Shown here: positions 43,739-52,627 of the stretch, in pieces | How the letters are laid out: the number at the start of each line of letters is the position of its first letter | How positions within the stretch are numbered: position 1 is the stretch's first letter | Assembly: GCF_900005615.1 (NCBI RefSeq) | Contig: NZ_LN832559.1 | Location: 712,837 to 776,836 of the forward strand | Reading direction: 5' to 3' | Length of the DNA: 64,000 bases | From: Paracoccus aminovorans | Lineage (GTDB): Bacteria > Pseudomonadota > Alphaproteobacteria > Rhodobacterales > Rhodobacteraceae | Notes under the pieces: model-generated | Database searches by the model: none | What the model was told of the DNA's origin: nothing | What the model saw: the letters and a program-made list of their open reading frames with translations, nothing else | Program-made: the position numbers and the translations under genes

Positions 43739-44193
43739 CCGGTGATCTGCTCCAGCCGCTCGCGCGAGATGTCGCCGGGCACGATGGTGACGGGGCAGGG
43801 CAGGGTCGCCACCTCGCGCAGCAGCCGGGTGACCAGCGGCCCCGGCCCTGCGCTTTCGGTCGAGGCGCCCAGCACCACCACGCCGATCTCGGGGTCGGCG
43901 CCGATCTGGGCCAGAAGCTCGTTGCCCGGCTCGCCCTCGCGCACCACCAGCTCGGGTTCGATCCCCGGCCGGTCGCGCATCCATTTTGCAAAGACCTCGT
44001 AATGCGCCTCGATCCGCTCATAGGCCTCGGCGCGCATCACCTCGGCCACGCCCATGCCGTGCTGGATGGCGTTCGCGGGGATCACCGCCAGCACCTGCAC
44101 CCCGCCGCCGGTGCGGGATGCGCGCAGGGCGGCATAGCGGATGGCGTTCAGGCATTCGCGCGAATCGTCCAGAACCACCAGAAATTTCCGCAT
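43735..44193 (-). CDS. Universal stress protein (UspA family)
   Basis: A 152-residue UspA-fold protein. It starts MRKFLVVLDDSRECLNAIRY; the middle has VQVLAVIPANAI and the end GVVVLGASTESAGPGPLVTR, resembling the ATP-binding G-2x-G-9x-G(S/T) motif. First gene of the usp-CPBP-nfuA-tsaB-rimI run; the upstream 156 bases are shared with the divergent sugar transferase gene. Confidence 0.85.
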   Translation of the reverse strand: MRKFLVVLDDSRECLNAIRYAALRASRTGGGVQVLAVIPANAIQHGMGVAEVMRAEAYERIEAHYEVFAKWMRDRPGIEPELVVREGEPGNELLAQIGADPEIGVVVLGASTESAGPGPLVTRLLREVATLPCPVTIVPGDISRERLEQITG

Positions 44194-44349
44194 CGCTCTC
44201 CGTCCGGTTGCCCCGATCTGGGCAAAGACTGGCCGAAAGGACACGCTGGCGCAAGTCTTGTGCGCTTTCCCTCTTGCGACGGTTTGCAATTCAGGGGTGC
44301 TGTGTTACTCGACTTAGGTTAGCCAAAGCGCCGAACGCGGGACGGAATT
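44194..44349. other. Divergent intergenic region usp / sugar transferase
   Basis: 156 bases containing the promoters of both divergent genes. TTTGCAATTCAGGGGTGCTG near 44282 could contain a -35 for the plus strand, but no matching -10 is convincing. No ORF. Confidence 0.4.
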
Positions 44350-45093
44350 GTGACAATCCACCAAGATTGGGAAAAGGCCGACATCGCCCGGCTCGCCACC
44401 TTGCCTCAGCCCGCCATGTCCTGGTTCCAGGCCGACGGCAGAGCGGTCGCGGCCATGCCCCTTTCGAAACGGCTGTTCGACATCGTGCTGGCGCTGGTGT
44501 TGCTGGTGCCGCTTTCGGTCGTCATGGCCGTCTTCGCGCTGATCCTGCTGGTGGTGCAGGGCCGTCCGATCTTTTACGCCGCGCCCCGCATGCTGGCGCC
44601 CGGCCGGACCTTTACCCATCTGAAGTTCCGCACCATGTTGCGGCAAGAGGACGATTTCGGCGTCACCGGCGCGCACAAGGCCTGGCGCATCACGCCCTTG
44701 GGCCATTTCATGCGGCGCACCCGCATCGACGAGCTGCCGCAGCTGTTCAACATCCTCAAGGGCGACATGAGCTTCGTCGGCCCGCGCCCGACCATCCGCG
44801 AATATGTGGACCGCTATCCGGCGGTCTATGGGCAGGTGCTGAAAAGCCGCCCCGGCGTCACCGGGCTCGCGACGCTGATCTATCACCGGCACGAGGACAA
44901 GATCCTGCGCCGCTGCAAGAGCGCCGAGGCGACCGAGGCCGCCTATGCCGGCCGCTGCCTGCCGACCAAGCTGAAGATCGACCTGATCTATCAGAAGAAC
45001 CGCACCCTGGGGCTGGACCTGTGGATCCTGTGGCGCACGATCCTGGTCGTGGTCTACAAGGACGAACGCCCGCGCCGGCGCGGCCGCAACTGA
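44350..45093 (+). CDS. Undecaprenyl-phosphate sugar phosphotransferase (bacterial sugar transferase)
   Basis: A 247-residue membrane-anchored initiating glycosyltransferase of exopolysaccharide or capsule synthesis. One membrane segment near residues 43-65 (IVLALVLLVPLSVVMAVF) follows MPLSKRLFD; then FTHLKFRTML, TRIDELPQLFNILKGDMSFV and GPRPTIREYV, the catalytic core of the PglC/WcaJ-type family, and SRPGVTGLATL. The start is GTG at 44350 with GGGACGGA upstream. A hairpin follows the gene. The adjacent epimerase gene is broken. Confidence 0.88.
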   Translation: MTIHQDWEKADIARLATLPQPAMSWFQADGRAVAAMPLSKRLFDIVLALVLLVPLSVVMAVFALILLVVQGRPIFYAAPRMLAPGRTFTHLKFRTMLRQEDDFGVTGAHKAWRITPLGHFMRRTRIDELPQLFNILKGDMSFVGPRPTIREYVDRYPAVYGQVLKSRPGVTGLATLIYHRHEDKILRRCKSAEATEAAYAGRCLPTKLKIDLIYQKNRTLGLDLWILWRTILVVVYKDERPRRRGRN

Positions 45094-45101
45094 TCCCTGA
45101 C

Positions 45102-45124
45102 GGCCGCCCTCGCGGCGGCCCTTC
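45102..45124 (+). terminator. Hairpin after the sugar transferase gene
   Basis: Stem GGCCGCC/GGCGGCC with a 5-base loop, followed by CTTCG. No good T-run, so efficiency is uncertain. Confidence 0.55.
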
Positions 45125-45180
45125 GTCCTCTGGCGCCCCGCCGTTTTCTGCCCTAGTTTCGCCGATGCGAAGACGGGGAC

Positions 45181-46126
45181 ATGAGTTTGCAGCACAGAAT
45201 CCTGGTGACGGGCCGGGTTCATCGGCAGCCACCTGGTCGAGCGCCTGCTGGCCGAGGGGCGTGACGTCACCGTCCTGGACGACCTGTCCAGCGGGCGCCG
45301 CGCCAATCTGCCCCCGGATGTGCGGCTGATCGCCGGCGACGTCGCAGACGGCGCGCTGCTCGACTCGCTGCTGCAAGACGTCGACCGGGTCTTTCACCTG
45401 GTAGCGCGGGTTTCGGTGCAGCTGTGCATTTCGGACTGGATGGCGGCGCATCGGGTGAACCTGGGCGGCACCATGGCCGTGCTGCAGGCCGCGCAGCGGG
45501 CGGGCAAGGTGCCGGTGGTCTATGCCTCTTCCGCAGCGGTCTATGGCAACCGCTCGGGCGCCGCTTGCGCCGAGGATGACCTGCCGCTGCCGATCTCGCC
45601 CTATGGCGCCGACAAGCTCGGCTCCGAGCATCAGGTCCGCGCCATGGCCGAGGTGCATGGCCTCGCCTCGGTGGGCCTGCGCTTCTTCAACGTCTACGGA
45701 CTGAGGCAGGACGCGGCATCGCCCTATGCCGGGGTGATCTCGAAATTCTGCGCCAATCGACGGGCCGACCGGCCGCAGGTGATCTTTGGCGACGGCGGCC
45801 AGAGCCGCGACTTCATCTATGTCGCCGACGTGGTCGAGGCGCTGCTGCGTGCCGGCGCGTCGGCGGCGCAGGGCGGCGGCGCCCGGGTCTTCAACATCTG
45901 CACCGGCGCCGGCACGACGCTGCTGGAGCTGGTGGCGCAGCTCGACCTCCTGGCCGGACGCGGCGCGAGCCCGGTCGAACATGCCGCTCTGCGCAGCGGC
46001 GACATCCGCGAGTCGCTGGGCAGCCCGCTGGCCGCGCGCGAGGGCTTCGGCTTCATCGCCCGGACCGGCATCGCCGAGGGGATGCGGGCGCTGTGGGATC
46101 AGCCGGGAAACGGCGCCGGGTCGTAG
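45181..46126 (+). pseudogene. NAD-dependent sugar epimerase/dehydratase, frameshifted in the Rossmann motif
   Basis: An SDR-type sugar epimerase gene. From the ATG at 45181 the frame reads MSLQHRILVTG, then diverges; the expected continuation GAGFIGSHLVERLLAEG is present, but in another frame (from 45212). Relative to the expected coding about five bases are missing around 45210, within the GxxGxxG NAD-binding loop. The downstream frame is open to 46126 (268 codons from 45320) with SSAAVYG, YxxxK as YGADK and DFIYVADVVEALLRAG. So the enzyme is probably inactive unless this is a sequencing error. It follows the sugar transferase and overlaps truA by 28 bases. Confidence 0.75.
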
Positions 46127-46878
46127 CCCACGCCGGTCAGGTACAGCCCCTGCGGCGGGCAGACCGGACCGCAGGCGGCACGGTCGCGGGCGGCCAGTGC
46201 CTGCGCCACGCGGCAGGGCGGCCAGGACCCGGCACCGACCCGCTCCAACGTGCCGACGATCGAGCGCACCTGGTTGTGCAGGAAAGACCGCGCCCGCAGG
46301 TGAAAGCGGAATTCGCGCCCCTGCGGGATGGCGATTTCCTCAATGCGGATCTGGTCCAGCGTCTTTACCGGGCTGTTCGACTGGCACATGGTCGAGCGGA
46401 AGGTGGTGAAGTCGTGCAAGCCCAGCAGATGCGCGGCCCCGGCCCGCATGGCGTCAAGGTCCAGCGGGTTCTGCACCTGCCAGACCCGGCCGCGATCATG
46501 CGTGACCGGCGCGCGCCGGGCGACCAGCCGGAAGGTATAGCGCCGCTCATGCGCCGAGAAGCGGGCGTGGAAATCGTCGCCGACCCGCGCGGCCGACAGG
46601 ATGGCGACCGGCGCGGGCTTCAGATGCCAGTTCAGCGCCTCGGACAGCCGGAACGGGTCCCAGTCGCGGGCCAGATCGGCATGGGCGACCTGGCCGGTGG
46701 CATGGACGCCGGCATCGGTGCGGCCGGCCGCGGCGATCCGGGCGCCCTGCGCGAAGCCGGGGTCGAGCCGGGCCAGCGCCGCCTCGATGGCACCCTGCAC
46801 GCTGGGCTGGTCGGCCTGGGCCTGCCAGCCGGCGAAGGGCGTGCCGTCATATTCGATCAGCAGGGCGAAGCGGGGCAT
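46099..46878 (-). CDS. truA: tRNA pseudouridine synthase A
   Basis: A 259-residue enzyme making pseudouridine at tRNA positions 38-40. Catalytic Asp lies in [32 protein letters not shown] and [17 protein letters not shown] are conserved TruA segments. It runs towards the broken epimerase (28-base overlap). The XpaC-like gene ends two bases upstream of the truA start on the same strand, so the two may be co-transcribed. Confidence 0.93.
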   Translation of the reverse strand: MPRFALLIEYDGTPFAGWQAQADQPSVQGAIEAALARLDPGFAQGARIAAAGRTDAGVHATGQVAHADLARDWDPFRLSEALNWHLKPAPVAILSAARVGDDFHARFSAHERRYTFRLVARRAPVTHDRGRVWQVQNPLDLDAMRAGAAHLLGLHDFTTFRSTMCQSNSPVKTLDQIRIEEIAIPQGREFRFHLRARSFLHNQVRSIVGTLERVGAGSWPPCRVAQALAARDRAACGPVCPPQGLYLTGVGYDPAPFPG

Positions 46879-46880
46879 CT

Positions 46881-47873
46881 CTAGCGGCGCTGCTTTTCGC
46901 CTTGCCGCGGGATCAGCAGGTCGTCCAGCGTCATCGGACGCTCCAGCGCCGCCGGATCGGCAGGGGCGGGATCGGTGGGGGCGGGATCGGCGGGGCGGAC
47001 CCCCTCGCGCGCCAGCCGCTCGCGCAGCACGCTGATCTCGATGTCGAGATCGCTGCGGCCGCCTTCCAGCAGCCGGGCGCTGCGGGCGGCGAATTCGGTT
47101 TCCAGGTCGTCCAGCAAGGTCTCGTAATCCTGGCGCGCCCGCGGGTCGCGGGTCTGGGCATAGAGGTCCGAGAACTTGACCGTGGCGTCGCGCGCGCCCT
47201 GCAGATAGACGCCCAGATAGCGGCGCAGCGGGGCGATATGGTCGGGGTCGTCCTCGATATGGCCGAAAAGCTCGCGCGCGGTGGCGGCGAACATGCCGAC
47301 CCGGGCTTCCAGCCGGCGGTCGCCGGTGCGCAGGATGGCGTCCTGCATCGCCTTCAGATGCGCCTCGCCCTCGGCCAGGATGCGCTGGGCCCGGTCCTGC
47401 TGGAACGCGTCGACGCCCTCCATGCCCTTGTCGCGCATCGGGTCGGTGCCGAAGGCCAGCCAGTGCAGCACGGCGCCGGCGACGCCGATGACGCCCGCGC
47501 CGGCCTCGGCGCCGGGGACATAGGCGCCGATGGCGAGGCCGAGCCCGGTCAGGATGCCGCCGAACAGCTTGCGCGGGATCGCCGGGCGGCGGGCGACGCG
47601 GCGGGCGTCATAGGCGGCCTCGGCCTGCAGCCCCTCGCGCGTCATCCACATGCCCGAGGCGAGGCTGCCGAAGGCGATCAGATGCAGGGCAAGCCCGTTC
47701 GGGTCCTGCCAGAAGGCGCTGATCAGAAAGGGAATCGCCATGATCGTGACCCAGCGGGTGCGCGATTCCAGCGGGTGCCGGACCTCGCCGGGCGCCGGAC
47801 GCGCCGGCCGGCGGGCGCCGTTTTCGTCCGGCTGCGGCTGCGGCGAGAAGCGGCCGCCAAAGCGCTTGGCCAT
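46881..47873 (-). CDS. XpaC-like (5-bromo-4-chloroindolyl phosphate hydrolysis family) membrane protein
   Basis: A 330-residue protein. The N-terminus is hydrophilic, then two hydrophobic stretches ([13 protein letters not shown] region and [20 protein letters not shown]), and a long helical C-terminal half ([39 protein letters not shown]). This matches the XpaC family, whose name comes from an enzyme assay but whose function is uncertain; relatives occur with TelA-type tellurite genes. The tail has the short repeat [14 protein letters not shown]. Start at 47873, since a longer frame has no better signal. Confidence 0.65.
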   Translation of the reverse strand: MAKRFGGRFSPQPQPDENGARRPARPAPGEVRHPLESRTRWVTIMAIPFLISAFWQDPNGLALHLIAFGSLASGMWMTREGLQAEAAYDARRVARRPAIPRKLFGGILTGLGLAIGAYVPGAEAGAGVIGVAGAVLHWLAFGTDPMRDKGMEGVDAFQQDRAQRILAEGEAHLKAMQDAILRTGDRRLEARVGMFAATARELFGHIEDDPDHIAPLRRYLGVYLQGARDATVKFSDLYAQTRDPRARQDYETLLDDLETEFAARSARLLEGGRSDLDIEISVLRERLAREGVRPADPAPTDPAPADPAALERPMTLDDLLIPRQGEKQRR

Positions 47874-47883
47874 CCGCCCGCCC

Positions 47884-47967
47884 TCAGCCCGCGCCCACGA
47901 AGGCGGCATAGAGCGTCAGCCCCATCAGCAGGAAGAAGGACAGGCGCTGCATCGCTTTCTGGGACAT
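47884..47967 (-). CDS. Small membrane peptide (27 aa)
   Basis: A 27-residue frame MSQKAMQRLSFFLLMGLTLY followed by AAFVGAG. It is one predicted membrane helix after a basic start. AAAGGAAG sits 6 bases before the ATG, and the gene lies 10 bases before the XpaC-like start, so it may be co-transcribed with it. It is too short for automatic callers. Function unknown; conservation in relatives would decide. Confidence 0.5.
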   Translation of the reverse strand: MSQKAMQRLSFFLLMGLTLYAAFVGAG

Positions 47968-48109
47968 CGGCTTCCTTTCGGCGCGTCTTCGCGGATTGCC
48001 CGCAGGATATAGGACGCGCCGGCCGCGAAAGAAAGGGCGGCGGCCGCCGGGCGGGGCTGCGGGTGCCGCGCGGAAAGGCGCTCTTTCGGCCCCGTGTCGT
48101 GCCGGTCGC

Positions 48110-48724
48110 CTAGCGGCGGCGGTCGCGGCGCGAGCTCATCGGCTGGAAGGCCACGCCGACATGAGCCTCGCAATAGGGTTTGCCGGGCACCGAGGGCAGG
48201 CCGCAGAACCAGAACTTGTCGGTCGCCGGGTCGCCGATCGGCCATTTGCAGGTGCGTTCGGTCAGTTCCATCAGCGTCAGCTTGCGGGCGCGCTTTTCCA
48301 CCTCGCGCACCGAGGCCAGCGCCTCGGGGCTGATCTCGTTGGCCGAGGGCTGCGGCGGCAGCGGCTGGCCCGAGGGCACCAGGGTGCGGCGGTTGAAGCT
48401 GGGCTGCGGCGCGGCGGCCGCGGCCTCGGGGGCCGGTTCGGCGGCGGGCGCCGCGGCGGCCGCGGCCGGCTTGGGCTGCGGCGCGGGCTCGGGGGCGGCT
48501 TCGGGCCGGGCCGCGGGCTCGGGGATCGGCGCGGCGGCGGCCGGTTTCGGCTCGGCGGGGGCGGCCTCGGCCTCTTCGCCGCGATTCGACAGGCCCAGCC
48601 GGTGGACCTTGCCGATCACGGCGTTGCGGGTGACGCCGCCAAGCTCCTTGGCGATCTGGCTGGCCGACTGTCCCTCGGCCCACATGCGTTTCAGCGTCTC
48701 GACGCGCTCGTCGGTCCAGGACAT
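48110..48724 (-). CDS. gcrA: Cell-cycle regulator GcrA
   Basis: A 204-residue alphaproteobacterial cell-cycle transcription factor that binds GANTC-methylated promoters and RNA polymerase. The N-terminal DNA-binding domain begins MSWTDERVETLKRMWAEG and includes SQIAKELGGVTRNAVIGKVH; a long Ala/Pro linker (about 60-110) follows; the C-terminal domain carries Cys motifs (TCKWPIGDPATDKFWFCG, GKPYCEAHV). Start 48724 is 18 bases downstream of an alternative ATG. It faces the ABC-2 permease gene across 129 bases. Confidence 0.92.
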   Translation of the reverse strand: MSWTDERVETLKRMWAEGQSASQIAKELGGVTRNAVIGKVHRLGLSNRGEEAEAAPAEPKPAAAAPIPEPAARPEAAPEPAPQPKPAAAAAAPAAEPAPEAAAAAPQPSFNRRTLVPSGQPLPPQPSANEISPEALASVREVEKRARKLTLMELTERTCKWPIGDPATDKFWFCGLPSVPGKPYCEAHVGVAFQPMSSRRDRRR

Positions 48725-48853
48725 GGCTTGCCTTTCCTGCACCGGCTGCGGTCCGGTGCCTTCGTGTTCGTGGCTTCAATTCCGGCAGGCCCGGGCTTAA
48801 ATCCGGGGATAGCCAGATTTACCCGTCCGCACCCGCAAATTCAAGGAGCGCCG

Positions 48854-49675
48854 ATGCAGCCGATCCAGACCCGACCCGGAATCCGCCAGATGGGCGTGCG
48901 CCGCTTTGGCCGGGTGAACTGGCTGGGGCTCTATACCCTGTCCCAGCGCGAGATCATGCGCTTCATGTCGGTCTGGCAGCAGACCGTCTTCGCGCCGCTG
49001 ATGACCTCGGCGCTGTTCGTCGTGGTCTTCGCCCTGGCGCTGGGCCGCAGCCGGGGCGAGGTCATGGGCCTGCCCTATCTCGCCTTCCTGGGACCCGGCA
49101 TCCTGATGATGACGGTGATCCAGAACGCCTTCGCCAACACCTCGTCGAGCCTGATCTCGTCGAAGATGCAGGGCAATATCGTCGATACGCTGATGCCGCC
49201 GCTGTCGGCGGGCGAGATCCTGGCCGGATATCTGATCGGCGCGGTCGCCCGGGCGCTGATCGTCGCCGGGGCCATCGCCGCCGGCATGGCGCTGGTCATC
49301 GGCCAGGGCGTGGCGCATCCCGCCTGGGCCCTGGGCTTCGTGGTGCTGGGCGCATTGCTGATGGGCGGGCTGGGGCTGCTGGCCGGGATCGTGGCGCAGA
49401 AATTCGACCAGATGGCGGTGATCACCAATTTCATCGTCACGCCGCTGTCGTTCCTGTCGGGCACCTTCTATTCGGTCCAGGCGCTGCCGCAGCCGTTCCG
49501 GGCCTTCGCGCATTGGAACCCGATCTTCTATCTGATCGACGGCGCCCGCTACGGCATCCTGGGCGTCTCGGACGCGCCGGTGCTGCGCGGCCTCGCGGTC
49601 TGCGTGCTGACGGTGGTGCTGGTGCTGGCCGTCGCTTGGCGCTGGCTGGCCTCGGGCTATCGGATGAAGCCCTGA
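48854..49675 (+). CDS. ABC-2 type transporter permease
   Basis: A 273-residue inner-membrane permease with six hydrophobic segments. The ABC-2 signature PLSFLSGTFYSVQALPQPFR lies near residues 195-215; NIVDTLMPPLSAGEILAGYL is also typical. It resembles YadH-type exporters, which pair with a separate ATPase gene normally just upstream; none is adjacent here (gcrA is divergent). AAGGAG precedes the ATG at 48854. Substrate unknown. Confidence 0.82.
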   Translation: MQPIQTRPGIRQMGVRRFGRVNWLGLYTLSQREIMRFMSVWQQTVFAPLMTSALFVVVFALALGRSRGEVMGLPYLAFLGPGILMMTVIQNAFANTSSSLISSKMQGNIVDTLMPPLSAGEILAGYLIGAVARALIVAGAIAAGMALVIGQGVAHPAWALGFVVLGALLMGGLGLLAGIVAQKFDQMAVITNFIVTPLSFLSGTFYSVQALPQPFRAFAHWNPIFYLIDGARYGILGVSDAPVLRGLAVCVLTVVLVLAVAWRWLASGYRMKP

Positions 49676-49870
49676 GATGACGGCCGGATCCGCCACCGAA
49701 ATCACCGTTGCGCGGGCGGCGCTTCCGCGCTATGCGACGGGCCATGACCCCGCGGACCGCCATCATCGCCCGTCCCCGACGTTGACGCTTTCGCGTCCGA
49801 TCCCGCCTGCCTTCCGCCTTCCGTCAGCCCATGGTGCCGCCACGCACCCGTTCCCAGAGAGGGTAACCCC

Positions 49871-51043
49871 ATGAATTCGCACGTCCTGCCGATCTATAAC
49901 CGCGCCCCCATCGCCTTCGAGCGGGGCGAGGGCTCTTGGGCCATCGCGACGGATGGGACGCGATACCTGGACCTGGGGGCCGGGATCGCCGTGAACGCGC
50001 TCGGCCATGCCAACCCGGAACTGGTGGCGGCGCTGACCGAACAGGCGCAGCGGATCTGGCATGTCTCGAACCTCTACCAGATCCCCGAGCAGGAGAAGCT
50101 GGCCGAACTGCTGGTCGCCAACACCTTCGCCGACACCGCCTTCATCACCAATTCCGGCACCGAGGCCGCCGAGCTGGCGATCAAGATGGTGCGCAAATAT
50201 TGGAGCGAGCAGGGCGATCCCGAGCGGATCGAGATCCTGACCTTCGAAGGCGCCTTCCACGGCCGCTCGACCGGGGCCATCGCCGCCTCGGGGTCGGAAA
50301 AGATGGTCCAGGGCTTCGGCCCGCTGATGCCGGGGTTCCGGCACCTGCCCTGGGGCGACATGGCGGCGCTGGAGGCGGCGATCTCGCAGCGTACCGCCGC
50401 CGTCATGCTGGAGCCGGTGCAGGGCGAGGGCGGCATCCGTCCGTTGCCCGATGCCGATCTGCGGCTGATCCGCGAACTCTGCGACCGCACCGGCGCGCTG
50501 CTGGTGCTGGACGAGGTGCAGTCGGGCATGGGCCGGACCGGCCGGCTGTTCGCGCATGAATATGCCGGCATCGCGCCGGACATCATGATGGTCGCCAAGG
50601 GCATCGGCGGCGGCTTTCCGCTGGGTGCGGTGCTGGCCACGGAAAAGGCCGCCTCGGGCATGGGGGCGGGCACGCACGGCTCGACCTATGGCGGCAATCC
50701 GCTGGCTTGCGCGGTCGGCGCCAAGGTGATGCAGATCATCGCCGCGCCCGAATTCCTGGCCGAGGTGAACCGCAAGGCGGCGCTGCTGCGCCAGAAGCTG
50801 GAGGGGCTGGTGGCGGCGCATCCCTCGGTGTTTGAAAGCGTGCGCGGGCAGGGGCTGATGCTGGGCCTGAAATGCCGCGTCGCCCCGACCGAGATGGTGC
50901 GGGCCGGCTATGCGGAACATGTGCTGACCGTGGCGGCGGCCGACAACACCCTGCGCCTGCTGCCGCCGCTGATCATCTCGGACGAGGAGATCGCCGAGGC
51001 GGTGGTGCGGCTGGACCGCGCGGCCGGCCGGCTGGATGGCTGA
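49871..51043 (+). CDS. argD: Acetylornithine aminotransferase
   Basis: A 390-residue PLP enzyme of arginine synthesis. LDLGAGIAVNALGHANPELV at the N-terminus, TNSGTEAAELAIKMVRKYW, FEGAFHGRSTGAIAASG, LLVLDEVQSGMGRTGRLFAH and the PLP lysine in VAKGIGGGFPLGAVLA are all visible. AGAGAGGGT precedes the ATG. The GNAT gene overlaps its end by 8 bases and argF follows, forming an argD-GNAT-argF unit. Confidence 0.92.
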   Translation: MNSHVLPIYNRAPIAFERGEGSWAIATDGTRYLDLGAGIAVNALGHANPELVAALTEQAQRIWHVSNLYQIPEQEKLAELLVANTFADTAFITNSGTEAAELAIKMVRKYWSEQGDPERIEILTFEGAFHGRSTGAIAASGSEKMVQGFGPLMPGFRHLPWGDMAALEAAISQRTAAVMLEPVQGEGGIRPLPDADLRLIRELCDRTGALLVLDEVQSGMGRTGRLFAHEYAGIAPDIMMVAKGIGGGFPLGAVLATEKAASGMGAGTHGSTYGGNPLACAVGAKVMQIIAAPEFLAEVNRKAALLRQKLEGLVAAHPSVFESVRGQGLMLGLKCRVAPTEMVRAGYAEHVLTVAAADNTLRLLPPLIISDEEIAEAVVRLDRAAGRLDG

Positions 51044-51512
51044 ATACGCGTTCCGGCCGGTGACGCGCGCCGATCTGCCCCAGCTGGCGGATTGGCTGCG
51101 CCTGCCCGAGGTGGCGCGCTGGTGGCGCGGGGCCGAGAAGCAGCTGGCCGGGATCGACGAGGATCTGGACCTGCCCGAGATGCGGCAGGTTCTGGCGCTG
51201 CGGGACGGTGTGCCGTTGGGCTATGCGCAGTTCTATCCGGCCCATCGTTGGGGTGCGCCGCATTTCGCCGATCTGCCCGCCGGGACGCTGGCGATCGACT
51301 GCTTTTCGGGACCCGCCGGCTTCGGGCAGGGCGGGGCCTGGCTGCGTGCGTTGTCGGACCGGCTGCTGGCCGAGACGCCGGTGCTGGTCATCGATCCGGA
51401 ACCGGACAACCTGCGCGCCATCCGCGCCTATGAGAAGGCGGGATTTGCCGGCGAGGCGCTGCGCCGGTCCGAGGACGGGACGCTGGCCCGCGTGATGACG
51501 CGGCACCGATGA
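51036..51512 (+). CDS. GNAT acetyltransferase, aminoglycoside 6'-acetyltransferase-like
   Basis: A 158-residue GNAT protein. The start [20 protein letters not shown] and the Trp pair in EVARWWRG recall AAC(6')-Ib-type enzymes and siderophore acylases of the same fold; [15 protein letters not shown] is the acetyl-CoA loop and [13 protein letters not shown] the C-terminal motif. Placement between argD and argF gives no proof of an arginine role. Resistance should not be assumed. Confidence 0.7.
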   Translation: MAEYAFRPVTRADLPQLADWLRLPEVARWWRGAEKQLAGIDEDLDLPEMRQVLALRDGVPLGYAQFYPAHRWGAPHFADLPAGTLAIDCFSGPAGFGQGGAWLRALSDRLLAETPVLVIDPEPDNLRAIRAYEKAGFAGEALRRSEDGTLARVMTRHR

Positions 51513-51613
51513 AGCCCCGTGTTTCCGACGCGCATAAAAAACCGGGGTCGGGCCTTGACCTCGCATCGGCAAAGCGGCTTGCTGGCCGGATCAATCCGAA
51601 AGACAGACCAAAG

Positions 51614-52540
51614 ATGAACAGTTTCCTCGACATCCATACCACCGACAAGGCAGAGCTGCGCGGCATGATCGATTCCGCCCGCCGGATGAAGGATGCCCGC
51701 GCCGGCCTGCCCAAGGCGACGCCGGATGCCGAAGCCCCGCTGAAGAACCGGATGGTGGCGCTGATCTTCGAAAAGCCCTCGACCCGGACCCGGGTCAGCT
51801 TCGACCTTGGCGTGCGTCAGATGGGCGGGCAGACCATGGTGCTGTCGGGTCAGGAGATGCAGCTGGGCCATGGCGAGACCATCGCCGACACCGCCCGGGT
51901 GCTGTCGCGCTATGTCGACCTGATCATGATCCGCACCTTCGAGGAGGCGACGCTGCTGGAGATGGCGGAATATGCCAGCGTTCCGGTGGTCAACGGGCTG
52001 ACCAACCGCACCCACCCCTGCCAGATCATGGCCGATGTGATGACCTTCGAAGAGCATCGCGGCCCCATCGCCGGGCGCAAGGTGGTCTGGTCGGGCGACG
52101 GCAACAACGTCTGCTGCTCGATGATCCATGCGGCCGGGCAGTTCGGCTATGATTTCACCTTCACCGGGCCCTCGACGCTGGACCCCGAGCGCGAGGCGGT
52201 CGAGTTCGCCCGCGCCCAGGGCGTTCAGGTGACGATCGAGCGCGATCCGGCCAAGGCGGTAGAAGGGGCCGATCTGGTGGTGACCGACACCTGGGTGTCG
52301 ATGCACGACCCGCAATCGGCGCGCGAGCGGCGCCACAACCAGCTGCGCGGTTATCAGGTCAACGAGGCGCTGATGGCGCGGGCAAAACCCGACGCGTTGT
52401 TCATGCATTGCCTGCCGGCGCATCGCGACGACGAGGTGACCAGCGCGGTGATGGACGGGCCGAATTCGGTGATCTTCGACGAGGCCGAGAACCGGCTGCA
52501 TGCCCAGAAGGCCGTCATGCGCTGGTGCCTGGGCGTCTGA
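51614..52540 (+). CDS. argF: Ornithine carbamoyltransferase
   Basis: A 308-residue cytosolic transferase making citrulline. The carbamoyl-phosphate motif is [20 protein letters not shown]; the ornithine loop is in [15 protein letters not shown] (catalytic Cys in HCLP). [19 protein letters not shown] and [16 protein letters not shown] are conserved. Start 51614 gives the normal length; the longer frame from 51509 has no family match. The genes argD, GNAT and argF are consecutive on this strand. Confidence 0.93.
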   Translation: MNSFLDIHTTDKAELRGMIDSARRMKDARAGLPKATPDAEAPLKNRMVALIFEKPSTRTRVSFDLGVRQMGGQTMVLSGQEMQLGHGETIADTARVLSRYVDLIMIRTFEEATLLEMAEYASVPVVNGLTNRTHPCQIMADVMTFEEHRGPIAGRKVVWSGDGNNVCCSMIHAAGQFGYDFTFTGPSTLDPEREAVEFARAQGVQVTIERDPAKAVEGADLVVTDTWVSMHDPQSARERRHNQLRGYQVNEALMARAKPDALFMHCLPAHRDDEVTSAVMDGPNSVIFDEAENRLHAQKAVMRWCLGV

Positions 52541-52548
52541 GGCGTCGG

Positions 52549-52595
52549 GCGGGGGCGTTGCCCCCGCACCCCCAGGATATTTTCGCACAAAAGAA
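52549..52595 (-). repeat. Recurrent intergenic motif with hairpin, copy e
   Basis: A perfect GCGGGGGC/GCCCCCGC stem (52549-52567), then on the minus strand TTTCTTTTGTGCGAAAATAT followed by CCTGGGGG. It lies between the convergent argF and hlyD genes and may serve as a terminator. Confidence 0.65.
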
Positions 52596-52627
52596 ACGGC
52601 AGGGCGCGGCGGGATGGCCGCGCCTTT

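Noticed and set aside
49676..49870. A 65-codon frame before argD
   Set aside because: No ribosome binding site or conserved feature; Pro/His-rich by composition. Treated as leader sequence.
51036..51512. Aminoglycoside resistance gene
   Set aside because: GNAT similarity alone does not show drug acetylation; the gene sits in an arginine gene cluster in a chromosome-like setting.
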